Part shown: positions 26,029 to 34,920 of the stretch, one piece after another
Numbering within the stretch: position 1 is the stretch's first letter
How the letters are laid out: every line of letters begins with the position of its first letter
Source: Rhodobacterales bacterium
GTDB taxonomy: Bacteria; Pseudomonadota; Alphaproteobacteria; Rhodobacterales; Rhodobacteraceae
Direction: 5' to 3'
Assembly: GCA_021155205.1 (NCBI GenBank)
Contig: JAJNPS010000001.1
Location: 62,001-126,000, forward strand
DNA length: 64,000 nt
Program-made: the position numbers and the translations under genes
Notes under the pieces: generated by a model
What the model saw: only the letters and a program-made list of their open reading frames with translations
What the model was told of the DNA's origin: nothing
The model's database searches: none

Positions 26029-26029
26029 C

Positions 26030-26524
26030 ATGCGCATCCTCACGCTGACAGCCATCGCGACCTTTGCGATCGACCAGGCCAGCAAACTGGCGGTCGTGCA
26101 GGGACTGGACCTGATCAATCGCGGCGTCGTGGAGATCGCACCGCCCTTCCTGACCTTTCGCATGGCGTGGAACCGGGGCATCAACTTTGGCCTGTTCGCC
26201 GGGGATGCCGACTACATGCGCTGGGTGCTGATTGCGGTGGCTCTCGCCGTTTCGGTCTGGGTCTGGCTGTGGATCCGGCGCGAACATGCGGGGCCAAGAT
26301 TGCAGCTGGCAGGCGGCCTGCTGATCGGGGGTGCGCTGGGCAACGTCATCGACCGCATCCGCTATGGCGCAGTGGCGGATTTTCTGAACATGTCCTGCTG
26401 CGGGATCGAGAATCCCTTTGCGTTCAATGTTGCGGACATTGCGGTTTTCGCAGGTGCCTTTGGCCTGCTGATCTTTGCCGGCAAGGGCAAGGATGGCGGG
26501 ACATCCGTCCGAAAGACCCCGTGA
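26030..26524 (+). CDS. lspA: Lipoprotein signal peptidase II
   Basis: This 164-residue inner-membrane aspartic protease has four hydrophobic segments. The catalytic Asp residues lie in DRIRYGAVADF and FNVADIAVF, and NRGINFG is the family Asn motif. It removes the signal peptide from prolipoproteins. It begins 1 nt after the purH stop. The next gene encodes a lipoprotein, a likely substrate. Confidence 0.97.
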   Translation: MRILTLTAIATFAIDQASKLAVVQGLDLINRGVVEIAPPFLTFRMAWNRGINFGLFAGDADYMRWVLIAVALAVSVWVWLWIRREHAGPRLQLAGGLLIGGALGNVIDRIRYGAVADFLNMSCCGIENPFAFNVADIAVFAGAFGLLIFAGKGKDGGTSVRKTP

Positions 26525-26576
26525 CGTGGCAGATGCTTTGCGTTAAAGACGGGTCATGACGGGAATGGAGGCGTTC

Positions 26577-27107
26577 ATGCGGGCATCACTGGGGGTCAAG
26601 GCGTTGACTGCCGTGGCGATTCTCGCGCTGGCCGGATGTGGCGGCAACGGTCAGCCAAGCCTGATGAACCTGCGCTCCAGCACGCAGGGCCCCGACGAAT
26701 TCGGCATCGTGCCGCCAAAACCGCTGGACATGCCCGAAGATCTGGCGGCCTTGCCCGAACCGACGCCCGGCGGCGTCAATCGCACCGATCCGACGCCGCT
26801 AGACGATGCGGTCGTGGCCTTGGGCGGTCAACCCGGTGCCGGCAGCCGGATTCCGGCGGGCGATGGCGCGCTTTATACCTATGCGTCGCGCTTTGGCGTC
26901 GCCGGCGACATCCGCGCCACCCTTGCCGCCGAGGATCTTGAATACCGCCGCGACAACAACGGCCGCGTGCTGGAACGCCTGCTTGACGTCAACGTCTATT
27001 ACCGCGCCTATCGCAGGCAGTCCCTCGATCAGCATGCCGAACTTGCCTATTGGCGCGCCCGTGGCTTGCCGACGCCTTCGGCACCGCCGCCCAAGCCTGC
27101 CGAGTAA
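26577..27107 (+). CDS. DUF3035 family lipoprotein
   Basis: This 176-residue protein has a lipoprotein signal: a basic start, a hydrophobic core and the lipobox LAGC at about residues 18-21, followed by GGNG. The mature region is Pro/Asp-rich (DEFGIVPPKPLDMPEDLAALPEP), characteristic of the DUF3035 family. Function is unknown, and it is probably attached to a membrane. I chose the ATG at 26577 because a strong GGAGG lies 6 nt upstream. An earlier in-frame ATG at 26556 has no site. It is transcribed with lspA (52-bp gap). Confidence 0.85.
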   Translation: MRASLGVKALTAVAILALAGCGGNGQPSLMNLRSSTQGPDEFGIVPPKPLDMPEDLAALPEPTPGGVNRTDPTPLDDAVVALGGQPGAGSRIPAGDGALYTYASRFGVAGDIRATLAAEDLEYRRDNNGRVLERLLDVNVYYRAYRRQSLDQHAELAYWRARGLPTPSAPPPKPAE

Positions 27108-27118
27108 CCTTTTATCGC

Positions 27119-27147
27119 AGCCCGGTCACTTCCCCGTGGCGCGGGCT
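27119..27147 (+). terminator. Possible terminator after the DUF3035 gene
   Basis: AGCCCG pairs with CGGGCT, and the inner GTCAC can pair with GTGGC (one wobble), around a pyrimidine-rich loop. Only a weak T content follows (TTGATTGG). It may be a partial terminator separating the lipoprotein gene from the M16 pair. Confidence 0.35.
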
Positions 27148-27205
27148 TGATTGGCGCGGCCAATACAATAGGCTTTGTGGCTATCGCCGTTTGGGAGAGA
27201 CCAGT

Positions 27206-28540
27206 TTGAAGATGCTCAGGTTGCTGCCGTTCCTTGTCCTAGCGGCAACGGCCCCTGCGGTGGCGCAGACCGTCACCGATTTTACCCTGTCCAACGGATT
27301 GCAGGTCGTCGTGGTCGAGGACCACCGCGCCCCCGTTGCCACGCAGATGATCTGGTACCGGGTCGGCGCAGCGGATGAACCCATCGGCCGGTCCGGCATT
27401 GCACACTTTCTGGAACACCTGATGTTCCAGGGCACAGACAAGGTGGCGGCAGGCCAGTTCTCGGCCACGGTCGAACGGCAGGGCGGCGATGACAACGCCT
27501 TCACTTCATGGGACTACACCGCCTATTTCCAGCGCATCGCCACTGATCGGCTTGGCCTGATGATGGAGATGGAGGCCGACCGGATGCGCAACCTCCGCCT
27601 GACCGAGCAGGATGTCGCCACCGAACGCGAGGTGATCCTGTCCGAACGCAGCCAGGTGACGGACTCCAGCCCCGGTGCGCTTTTGAACGAACAGATGCGC
27701 GCGGCGATGTTTCTCAACCACCCTTACGGCATCCCGATCATCGGCTGGCGGCACGAGATCGAGACGCTTGGCCGTCAGGACGCCTACGACATGTATGCCA
27801 GGTTCTATGCCCCGAACAACGCGACGCTGGTCATCGCGGGCGACGTTGACCCCGCAAATGTCCGCGTCCTGGCGGAAAAATACTATGGGCCGCTTGCGAC
27901 GTCAGACGGCATCGGGCCGCGCATCCGCCCCAAAGAGCCGCCGCCGAACGCCGAACGCCGCGTGATCCTGAAAGACCCGCGGGTGTCCGAACCCTACCTG
28001 ATCCGCACTTATCTTGCCCCGATCCGCAAATCAGGCGATCAGTCGCAGGCGGCCGCCCTGTCGGTGCTGGCGGAACTGCTGGGGGGCAGCGGCACCACCT
28101 CCGAACTCGCCCGCGCGCTTCAGTTCGACACCCAGAAGGCGGTCTACAGTTCGGCCTATTATGACGGTACGGCCATCGACTACGCCACCTTCGGCATGGT
28201 GGTGATGCCCGCGCCCGGCATCAGCCTGCAAGAGGCCGAGGACGCGATGGACAAGGTTCTGGCCGATTTTGTTGCCAAGGGTCCAGACGCCGAGGCCTTT
28301 GCCCGGATCAAGACGCAGGTGCGCGCCAGCCAGATTTATGCACGCGACGATGTCGGCGGACTGGCGCGCGAATACGGCGCCGCGCTGATGGTCGGGCTGA
28401 CCGTGGACGACGTGAAAACCTGGCCCGATGCCCTGCAGGCCGTGACCGCCGGGGATGTCGTGGCAGCAGCCAAGGCGGTGCTTGATCGCAAGGCTTCTGT
28501 CACCGGCTGGCTGATGCGCGATGAAGAGGTTGCCCCATGA
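27206..28540 (+). CDS. M16 family zinc metallopeptidase (catalytic subunit)
   Basis: This protein of about 444 residues has a signal peptide (MLRLLPFLVLAATAPAVAQ), so it works in the periplasm. The inverted zinc motif HFLEH (HxxEH) is in AHFLEHLMFQGT and the third ligand Glu lies in the following helix. It resembles processing peptidase/PqqL-like M16B enzymes and pairs with a non-catalytic M16 gene that overlaps it by 4 nt. The start is uncertain: TTG at 27206 has GGGAG 8 nt upstream, while ATG at 27212 is 14 nt from it. I list the TTG. Confidence 0.9.
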   Translation: MKMLRLLPFLVLAATAPAVAQTVTDFTLSNGLQVVVVEDHRAPVATQMIWYRVGAADEPIGRSGIAHFLEHLMFQGTDKVAAGQFSATVERQGGDDNAFTSWDYTAYFQRIATDRLGLMMEMEADRMRNLRLTEQDVATEREVILSERSQVTDSSPGALLNEQMRAAMFLNHPYGIPIIGWRHEIETLGRQDAYDMYARFYAPNNATLVIAGDVDPANVRVLAEKYYGPLATSDGIGPRIRPKEPPPNAERRVILKDPRVSEPYLIRTYLAPIRKSGDQSQAAALSVLAELLGGSGTTSELARALQFDTQKAVYSSAYYDGTAIDYATFGMVVMPAPGISLQEAEDAMDKVLADFVAKGPDAEAFARIKTQVRASQIYARDDVGGLAREYGAALMVGLTVDDVKTWPDALQAVTAGDVVAAAKAVLDRKASVTGWLMRDEEVAP

Positions 28541-29847
28541 TGTTCCTGCGCAGCCTTGTTCTGGTCCTGATCTGGGCGCTGCCCGCCCAGGCCCAGATGA
28601 ACATCCAGAGTGTCACCTCTCCGGGTGGCATCACCGCCTGGCTGGTGCAGGACAGCGGCATCCCCTTTACCGCGCTGGAAATCCAGTTCCGCGGCGGCAC
28701 CAGTGTCGATGCACCCGGCAAGCGCGGTGCGGTGAACCTGATGACCGCGCTGATCGAGGAAGGAGCCGGCAATCTGGACGCCCAGGGTTTTGCCGCCGCG
28801 CGGGACGCCATGGCCGCCAGCTTTTCCTTTCGTGCCTATGGCGATTCCGTTTCGGTTTCAGCCAAGTTCCTGACCGAGTTTCGCGATCCGGCCGCCGACC
28901 TTCTGCGCCTGGCGCTGACCGAACCCCGGTTTGACCCTGCCGCGGTGGAACGCGTGCGCGGGCAGGTGCTTGCAGGTCTGCGCGCCGATGCCAAGGATCC
29001 CGGGACGCTGGCCTCGGACATGTTCAACAAGCTGGCCTTCGGGGATCATCCCTATGGCAGTTCCGGCGATGGCACGATCGAGTCTGTCACCGCGCTGACC
29101 CGCGACGACATCCTGGCCGCGCACAAGGGCGCACTGGCGCGGGATCGCATCTATATCGCGGCGGCGGGCGACATTTCACCCGAGGACCTGGGGAAGCTGC
29201 TCGATACGCTGTTCGGCGGTCTGCCCGCCACGGGCGCCCCCCTTCCGACGCGCGTCGAATGGACACTGTCCAAAGGCGTCACCACGGTCGATTTTCCCAC
29301 GCCGCAGTCGGTCGTCATCTTTGGACAGGGCGGGCTGAAACGCGATGATCCCGATTTCTTTGCCGCCTTCATCCTGAACGAAGTTCTTGGCGGCGGCCGC
29401 TTTTCCGCACGCCTGATGAACGAGCTGCGTGAAAAACGCGGCTTGACCTACGGCATCAGTACCAACCTCGCGCCGATGGACCAGGCCGAGATGTGGATCG
29501 GGCAGTTTTCGTCTGACAACGGCAAGGTCGCCGAAGCGATCAGCGTCGTGCAGGACGAATGGCAAAAGGTTGCAACCGACGGGATCACCGGACAGGAGTT
29601 GTCGGATGCCAAGACCTACATGACGGGATCTTATCCGTTGCGGTTCGACAGCAACGGCGCGATTGCCAAGATTCTTGTCGGCATGCAGATGGAAAACCTG
29701 CCCATCGACTATGCCGTCACCCGCAACGCCAAGGTCGAGGCGGTAACGCTGGCCGATGTGAAGCGCGTCGCCGCCCGCCTGATGAAGCCCGACGCCCTGC
29801 ATTTCGTCGTCGTCGGCCAGCCCGAGGGCCTACCGCCCACCCCCTGA
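28537..29847 (+). CDS. M16 family peptidase-like protein, non-catalytic partner
   Basis: This 436-residue protein has a signal peptide (FLRSLVLVLIWALPAQAQ). It keeps the M16 fold (GGGRFSARLMNELREKRGLTYG is a typical second-domain block) but lacks the HxxEH zinc site: the equivalent region reads AVNLMTALIEEG. M16B enzymes act as an active/inactive pair, so this is the structural partner of the previous gene, with which it shares an ATGA overlap. It begins with two Met codons. Confidence 0.9.
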   Translation: MMFLRSLVLVLIWALPAQAQMNIQSVTSPGGITAWLVQDSGIPFTALEIQFRGGTSVDAPGKRGAVNLMTALIEEGAGNLDAQGFAAARDAMAASFSFRAYGDSVSVSAKFLTEFRDPAADLLRLALTEPRFDPAAVERVRGQVLAGLRADAKDPGTLASDMFNKLAFGDHPYGSSGDGTIESVTALTRDDILAAHKGALARDRIYIAAAGDISPEDLGKLLDTLFGGLPATGAPLPTRVEWTLSKGVTTVDFPTPQSVVIFGQGGLKRDDPDFFAAFILNEVLGGGRFSARLMNELREKRGLTYGISTNLAPMDQAEMWIGQFSSDNGKVAEAISVVQDEWQKVATDGITGQELSDAKTYMTGSYPLRFDSNGAIAKILVGMQMENLPIDYAVTRNAKVEAVTLADVKRVAARLMKPDALHFVVVGQPEGLPPTP

Positions 29848-29860
29848 AGCCGCGCTTTAG

Positions 29861-29882
29861 GGTGGCCGAATCTGCGGCCACC
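29861..29882 (+). terminator. Hairpin between the M16 pair and mutL
   Basis: GGTGGCCG and CGGCCACC form a perfect 8-bp stem with a 6-nt loop, 13 nt past the M16 stop and 17 nt before the mutL ATG. No T-run follows, so it may pause or protect RNA and not terminate fully. It also leaves very little room for a separate mutL promoter. Confidence 0.4.
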
Positions 29883-29898
29883 TGCTAGTGATGGTGGG

Positions 29899-31713
29899 AT
29901 GATAAACCTGGCCCCCAAAATAGCGGGCGATGCGGGACGCCCCGTGATCCGCCAGCTTGATGAGTCCGCCATCAACCGCATCGCCGCCGGCGAAGTCGTG
30001 GAGCGTCCCTCTTCGGCGGTCAAGGAACTGGTGGAAAACGCGCTGGACGCGGGGGCCAGCCGGATTTCGGTGGAAATAGCGGGCGGCGGCAAGACCCTGA
30101 TCCGTGTGCGCGACGACGGCTGCGGGATGACGCCCACTGATCTGCCGCTTGCCATGACGCGCCACGCAACGTCGAAAATCGACGGCTCCGACCTTTTGAA
30201 TATCCGCAGCTTTGGCTTTCGCGGCGAGGCGCTGCCTTCTTTGGGTGCCGTGGGTCGCCTGCGCATCCTTTCGCGCGCCGAGGGGCACGAGGCCGCCGAG
30301 ATTACCTGTGATGGGGGACGCCTATCGCCCGTCCGACCTGCCGCCCTGACCCGCGGCACGCAGGTCGAACTCCACGATCTGTTCTACGCCACCCCGGCGC
30401 GCCTGAAATTCCTGCGCAGCGACCGGGCAGAAACGCAAGGGATCACCGACGTCATCCGCCGCCTTGCGCTTGCCGGACCAAATGTCGGCTTCACCCTGCG
30501 CGATGTGACCACCCCCGGCGAGGATCGCATCCTGTTTCGCGCCGATGCAGAAACGGGCGATTTCCTCGACGCGATGCCGGGCCGCCTTGCCGCCATCCTT
30601 GGCCGCGATTTCCCCGCCAACGCCGTACGCATCGACCTCGACCGCGACGGCCTGCACCTGGTCGGCTACGCCGCCTTGCCCACATATTCGCGCGGCTCGT
30701 CCGTCGCCCAGCATTTTGCCGTCAACGGCCGCCCGGTCCTCGACCGCACCCTGTTCGGAGCCCTTCGCGCCGCGTATTTCGACCTGCTCAGCCGCGACCG
30801 CCACCCCGCAGCCGTCCTCAACCTGATCTGCGACCCCGAACGCGTCGACGTGAACGTCCATCCCGCCAAGGCCGAGGTGCGGTTCCGCGAGCCGGAAATC
30901 GTGCGCTCCCTGATCATCGGCGGCCTGCGGAATGCATTGGCCAGCGCCAGCCAGGCGACCTCCACCACCCTGTCGCAAGCCACATTGACGGCCTTGCAAC
31001 CGGGCACCGCGCGCATCTACCAGATGGACCGCCCCTCGCAGCCCAGCCTGTCGCGCGCGATGGCTTTCCAGGCCCCCGGTTTCGCCGAAGCCCACTCGAC
31101 CCGGTTTGAACCGGCACCCGCCGACGACACTCACCACCCCCTCGGCTCTGCCCGCGCGCAACTGCATGAGAACTACATCATCGCCCAGACCGACACCGGC
31201 ATGGTGATCGTCGACCAGCACGCCGCGCACGAACGCCTCGTCTATGAACGCCTGAAACGCCAGCAGGCCGAACACGGCATCACCCGCCAGGCCCTGCTGA
31301 TCCCGGAAATCGTCAGCCTCTCCGCGTCCGAGACCGCCCTGATCCTTGAGGCCGCCCACGACCTCGAACCCCTCGGCCTGATGATCGAACCCTTCGGCCA
31401 AAACGCCATCGCCATCCGCGAAACCCCGGCGATCCTTGGCCCGATCAATGCCGAGGCGATGATCCGCGACATCCTTGATGAACTCGCCGATCAGGGCGCA
31501 AGCCTGACCGTCAAGGCCCGCATCGACGCGGTTCTGTCACGGATGGCCTGCCATGGCTCGGTCCGCTCCGGTCGCCAGATGCGCCCCGAAGAGATGAACG
31601 CGCTGCTGCGCGAGATGGAAGCCACCCCCAATTCCGGCCAGTGCAACCACGGCCGCCCCACCTATGTCGAACTGAAGCTTTCCGACATCGAACGCCTTTT
31701 CGGACGCACATGA
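29899..31713 (+). CDS. mutL: DNA mismatch repair protein MutL
   Basis: This 604-residue protein has the GHKL ATPase motifs VKELVENALDAGA, VRDDGCGM and SFGFRGEAL within the first 120 residues, a linker rich in Ser/Thr/Gln near residues 340-400, and a dimerisation domain. The C-terminal part has DQHAAHERLVYE, the metal-dependent nicking endonuclease motif that E. coli MutL lacks, so this is the self-nicking type used in methyl-independent repair. The end motif GQCNHGRPT fits the family. The stop overlaps rmuC as ATGA. Confidence 0.97.
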   Translation: MINLAPKIAGDAGRPVIRQLDESAINRIAAGEVVERPSSAVKELVENALDAGASRISVEIAGGGKTLIRVRDDGCGMTPTDLPLAMTRHATSKIDGSDLLNIRSFGFRGEALPSLGAVGRLRILSRAEGHEAAEITCDGGRLSPVRPAALTRGTQVELHDLFYATPARLKFLRSDRAETQGITDVIRRLALAGPNVGFTLRDVTTPGEDRILFRADAETGDFLDAMPGRLAAILGRDFPANAVRIDLDRDGLHLVGYAALPTYSRGSSVAQHFAVNGRPVLDRTLFGALRAAYFDLLSRDRHPAAVLNLICDPERVDVNVHPAKAEVRFREPEIVRSLIIGGLRNALASASQATSTTLSQATLTALQPGTARIYQMDRPSQPSLSRAMAFQAPGFAEAHSTRFEPAPADDTHHPLGSARAQLHENYIIAQTDTGMVIVDQHAAHERLVYERLKRQQAEHGITRQALLIPEIVSLSASETALILEAAHDLEPLGLMIEPFGQNAIAIRETPAILGPINAEAMIRDILDELADQGASLTVKARIDAVLSRMACHGSVRSGRQMRPEEMNALLREMEATPNSGQCNHGRPTYVELKLSDIERLFGRT

Positions 31714-32870
31714 TCACCCTTTTTGGCCAGACCTACCCCTGGAACGCGCCCGAGGTCCTGCTGATCGCGGGCGTCGCGTTTGTCATCCTGCTGGCGCTGT
31801 TCCTGATCTGGCGCGCGACGTCCCGGTCGGCTGCAACGGCAGAACCCCTGCTGCGCGAACTCGGCTGGCTTGCGAACCGTGTGCAGCTTCTGGGCGACGG
31901 GCAGGAACGGCTGGCAGGCGGCCTCCACCACGTGTCGGAGGCGCAGGTCGTCAGCCAGACCGCCATGCTGCAGATGATGGAAAAGCGTCTGGCCGAGGTT
32001 CAGGTGGCGATGGGCGAAAGCCTGACGGGGTCATCGACCCGCACCGCGCGGTCATTGGGCGAATTGCAGCAGCGGCTGGAAACCATCGACAAGGCGCAGG
32101 CCAACATCGAGAAACTGTCGGGCAACGTGCTGAACCTGCAGGACATCCTGTCGAACAAACAGGCACGCGGGGCGTTTGGCGAGATCCAGTTGAACGACAT
32201 CGTTGTCAAGGCGCTGCCGTCCGACGCCTACACGATGCAGGCGACGCTTTCGAACGGCAGACGCGCCGACTGCCTCGTCCACCTGCCCAATCCCCCCGGC
32301 CCCATCGTCATCGACGCGAAATTCCCGCTGGAGGCCTATGAAGCCCTGCGCCGCGCCGAAAACCCGCGCCAACTGGCCGAGGCAGGCGCGCAGCTACGTG
32401 TCGCCGTCCGCACACATATCCGCGCCATTGCCGACCGCTATATCCTGGATGGCGAAACCGCCGATGGCGCGCTGATGTTCCTGCCATCCGAGGCGATCTA
32501 TGCCGAGTTGCACTCGAACTTTCCCGAAGTCGTGCGCGACGGGTTCGCCGCCAAGGTCTGGATCGTCTCGCCGACCACCTGCATGGCCACCCTCAACACC
32601 ATGCGCGCAGTTCTCAAGGACGCCCGGATGCGCGAACAGGCAGGCGCGATCCGCCGCGAACTGGCGCTGCTGTATGGCGATGTCGAACGCCTGACGGAAC
32701 GTGTCGGCAACCTGGACCGCCATTTTGGTCAGGCCGCCAAGGATATCGAGGAAATCAAGGTCTCGTCCGACAAGGCCAGCAAACGCGCGCGCCGCCTGGA
32801 TAATTTCGATTTCGAGGAACTCGCGCAGACCGATCCTGCCCGCGTGATCGGCCCCCAGGCGGCGGAATGA
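31710..32870 (+). CDS. rmuC: DNA recombination protein RmuC
   Basis: This 386-residue protein has an N-terminal membrane helix near residues 15-35 (VLLIAGVAFVILLALFLIW) and a long coiled-coil stretch to about residue 150. The RmuC nuclease-fold core follows, with ARGAFGEIQL, VIDAKFPLEAYEAL, FLPSEAIYAEL and VSPTTCMATLNTMR. RmuC limits inversions at short repeats in E. coli and is related to PD-(D/E)XK nucleases. It starts at 31710 with an ATGA overlap with mutL; a longer frame merely runs back through mutL. Confidence 0.94.
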   Translation: MITLFGQTYPWNAPEVLLIAGVAFVILLALFLIWRATSRSAATAEPLLRELGWLANRVQLLGDGQERLAGGLHHVSEAQVVSQTAMLQMMEKRLAEVQVAMGESLTGSSTRTARSLGELQQRLETIDKAQANIEKLSGNVLNLQDILSNKQARGAFGEIQLNDIVVKALPSDAYTMQATLSNGRRADCLVHLPNPPGPIVIDAKFPLEAYEALRRAENPRQLAEAGAQLRVAVRTHIRAIADRYILDGETADGALMFLPSEAIYAELHSNFPEVVRDGFAAKVWIVSPTTCMATLNTMRAVLKDARMREQAGAIRRELALLYGDVERLTERVGNLDRHFGQAAKDIEEIKVSSDKASKRARRLDNFDFEELAQTDPARVIGPQAAE

Positions 32871-33439
32871 TCCACCTGACCGCGGCAGACTACAGGCGAC
32901 AGCCCTGGAAGAACGGTCGAGGGGTGACGACCGAACTCTTGCATATCCGAGAGCCGGACGGTCGCACGCGATTGCGCCTGTCCCGTGCCAGTGTCACCGA
33001 GGACGGGCCATTTTCGGTGTTTCCGGGCATCGCAAGAAACCTCACCGTTCTTTCCGGGCCCGGGTTCAGGCTATCGGGCAGCGGCATGAACTTTCGCTGC
33101 GACCCGCTGGTGCCGGTCGCTTTCCCCGGCGATATCGAACTGACCGCATCCGAGACGAACGGCAGACCGTCCGACGATTTCAACGTCATGATTGCGGAAA
33201 GTTTTCCGATGCCACAGGTTCTCGTGGCGCGCGACACAGTGTTGCCACCCGGCGAAGTGATGGTCTATGCCCTGGGGCAAATTACGATCAACGGCAGCAC
33301 GGTGGACGAAGGCGACCTTTTGCTGACAACGGACAGGATGACTCTGGTCGGCGCGGCGCTTGTCGTTCGACCTATGGGTCCGCCATTGTTGCAGGACCAA
33401 AATTTTTCGCCGAAAAATTTTCGTCCGGCTAGATCCTGA
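32867..33439 (+). CDS. hutD: HutD/Ves family protein
   Basis: This 190-residue double cupin has the family opening YRRQPWKNGRGVTTELL and FSVFPGIARNLTVLSGPG. HutD proteins are found with histidine-utilisation genes and may bind formylglutamate as a governor of that pathway; here no hut gene is near. It overlaps rmuC by 4 nt. Its last ~13 residues (NFSPKNFRPARS) are encoded by a terminator palindrome shared with the opposing chrR gene, so the C-terminus looks adventitious. Confidence 0.85.
   Translation: MIHLTAADYRRQPWKNGRGVTTELLHIREPDGRTRLRLSRASVTEDGPFSVFPGIARNLTVLSGPGFRLSGSGMNFRCDPLVPVAFPGDIELTASETNGRPSDDFNVMIAESFPMPQVLVARDTVLPPGEVMVYALGQITINGSTVDEGDLLLTTDRMTLVGAALVVRPMGPPLLQDQNFSPKNFRPARS
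33399..33421. terminator. A/T-rich bidirectional terminator inside the hutD 3' end
   Basis: AAAATTTTTC at 33399-33408 and GAAAAATTTT at 33412-33421 are exact 10-bp arms with a 3-nt centre. It contrasts sharply with the surrounding high-GC DNA. It lies 8 bp past the chrR stop (minus strand) and inside the last codons of hutD (plus strand), where the two genes overlap tail to tail. It probably ends both transcripts. Confidence 0.65.
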
Positions 33440-34082
33440 ACCAGCCCTGAACCAGGCGCGGGACCAGCGTGTTGAACCGCAATGGCGCATCCGTCGCCGT
33501 CAGGCAGATGCAGTCCTGCCCCATCTCGGAGACCGGCGTATGCTCCATCCCTTCATCTGCGAACTCGATATCGCCGGGGCCAAAACGGTCGTTCTGATCG
33601 GAAAAGGCACCTTGCAGCACCAGCGTCATTTCCAGCCCGCGGTGCCCATGATCGGGCATCCGCGCGCCGGCAGGAATGTACAACAGCCGCGCTGTCGCCC
33701 GCCGGTCGGTCGGCAGGATCGCCTGTCGCACGCCTGCCCCGAGCGATGTCCAGCCCACGCTGGCAAGATCAGTCCCGACATAATCCGCCAGCGGTGCCGG
33801 AAAGATGCCGCTGGCGCGCGCAGGCGCACGCGCCGTCGCCTGCGGCATCAACTCGATCCGCGACAGGGTCGCCTCAAGAGCCGCGCCTGACATCGACACC
33901 GCATCCTGCCCTTCGATCACGGCGCCGCCGACCGCCTCGAACGCGGCAAGCTGCGCACGGCAATCATCACACATCGACACATGCGTCGCGACGATCAGGT
34001 TGAACGCCTCGGCAAGCTCGCCCGCAGCATAGGCCATCAGGACAGGGTCAGTGATATGGTGGCGGATCGTCATGGTGTTCAT
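33429..34082 (-). CDS. chrR: ChrR family zinc anti-sigma factor
   Basis: This 217-residue protein has an N-terminal anti-sigma domain with the zinc motif HVSMCDDC (His34, Cys38, Cys41). A C-terminal cupin domain of the ChrR type follows (GHRGLEMTLVLQG, FGPGDIEFADEGMEHTP) and carries the second metal site. In Rhodobacter sphaeroides ChrR holds RpoE inactive until singlet oxygen triggers its release. It is 7 nt downstream of rpoE, with AAGGA just before its ATG. Its 3' end overlaps hutD by 11 bp. Confidence 0.95.
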   Translation of the reverse strand: MNTMTIRHHITDPVLMAYAAGELAEAFNLIVATHVSMCDDCRAQLAAFEAVGGAVIEGQDAVSMSGAALEATLSRIELMPQATARAPARASGIFPAPLADYVGTDLASVGWTSLGAGVRQAILPTDRRATARLLYIPAGARMPDHGHRGLEMTLVLQGAFSDQNDRFGPGDIEFADEGMEHTPVSEMGQDCICLTATDAPLRFNTLVPRLVQGWFRI

Positions 34083-34089
34083 CTGTCCT

Positions 34090-34629
34090 TCACGTCATTT
34101 CCTGGCGCAGCCGGTCCAGCGCCAGCCTGATGCGCGATTTGATTGTGCCCAGGGGCAGGCCGGTTTCGGCGGCAATCTCGCTGTGTGACAGATCGCCGTA
34201 ATAGGCCCGTTCGATCAGCGCCCTTTGCTTGTCGGGCAGCACCGCAAGCGCCCGCCCCAGACGCTGGGTTTCCTGCTGCGCCTCGTAGATTTCGGCCTGG
34301 TCGGGTTCGGCCTCGGGACCCCAGTTCAGGTCTTCGGGTTCGACACGCAGCGACTTGCGCAGCATGTCGATCCGTCGGTTCCGCGCGATCGTGTAGACCC
34401 AGGTGGCCACCGAGGCCCGCGCGGGGTCGAACTGGTAGGCCTTTTGCCACAACGTTGCCATCACGTCCTGCGCGCATTCCTCTGCCACCGTCGCCCCGGC
34501 GCCCGACTTCATCAGGAAACCTTTCACCCGCGGGGCAAAATGCCTGAACAGCGCCGCAAAGGCCGCCCTGTCCTGATGGTCGCGCACCCGGAACACCAGG
34601 GCCGTCCAGTCTGTCTCTGATCCGTTCAC
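34090..34629 (-). CDS. rpoE: ECF sigma factor RpoE (ECF11, singlet-oxygen response)
   Basis: This sigma factor of about 179 residues has sigma-2 motifs AECAQDVMATLWQKA and VATWVYTIARNRRIDMLRK, and a sigma-4 helix-turn-helix ALIERAYYGDLSHSEIAAETGLPLGTIKSRIRLA. It pairs with chrR. The open frame extends to 34764, but the likely autoregulated promoter at 34746-34774 lies inside that extension. I therefore place the start at GTG 34629 (VNGSETDW), which matches the usual family N-terminus and length. No strong ribosome site was seen, so this start is uncertain. It should drive the divergent operon at 34921. Confidence 0.92.
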   Translation of the reverse strand: MNGSETDWTALVFRVRDHQDRAAFAALFRHFAPRVKGFLMKSGAGATVAEECAQDVMATLWQKAYQFDPARASVATWVYTIARNRRIDMLRKSLRVEPEDLNWGPEAEPDQAEIYEAQQETQRLGRALAVLPDKQRALIERAYYGDLSHSEIAAETGLPLGTIKSRIRLALDRLRQEMT

Positions 34630-34745
34630 CGCCAACGCCGACCTGTCTGCCGAATGCCTTGCCCCGCAGGCCCGCGCCACGATGTGCCGCGCAAAGCCGG
34701 GCGCGTCAGCTCTATCAATCTGGCGGGCTTCGGACCACATGGCAT

Positions 34746-34774
34746 TTGTACAGTCGCAGCGCACGACCGGATCA
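34746..34774 (-). promoter_or_regulatory. Candidate RpoE-dependent promoter of rpoE-chrR
   Basis: On the minus strand a -35 element TGATCC (34774-34769) is followed after 18 nt by TACAAA (from 34750). The -35 is the exact ECF11 consensus. The -10 is a looser match to the usual TAAGA-like box. The spacing equals that of the divergent promoter, which supports autoregulation. Confidence 0.5.
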
Positions 34775-34860
34775 CTTTCATGCGAGAAAAGCTGCCAAGA
34801 CGCGCATATCTGTCAGACGTTAGATGTAAGTTTTTTGTGACATTACCAGACTTGCGGACA

Positions 34861-34889
34861 TGATCCAGACGCCCGATACCGGCGTAAGA
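34861..34889 (+). promoter_or_regulatory. RpoE-dependent promoter of the amine oxidase operon
   Basis: TGATCC at 34861-34866 and TAAGA at 34885-34889 are separated by 18 nt, which matches the RpoE consensus described in Rhodobacter sphaeroides. The gene start is at 34921, leaving a short leader of about 25 nt with GGAG at 34907. Confidence 0.8.
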
Positions 34890-34920
34890 TCTCAAGAAAC
34901 CTTTGCGGAGCCTGTCGTCC

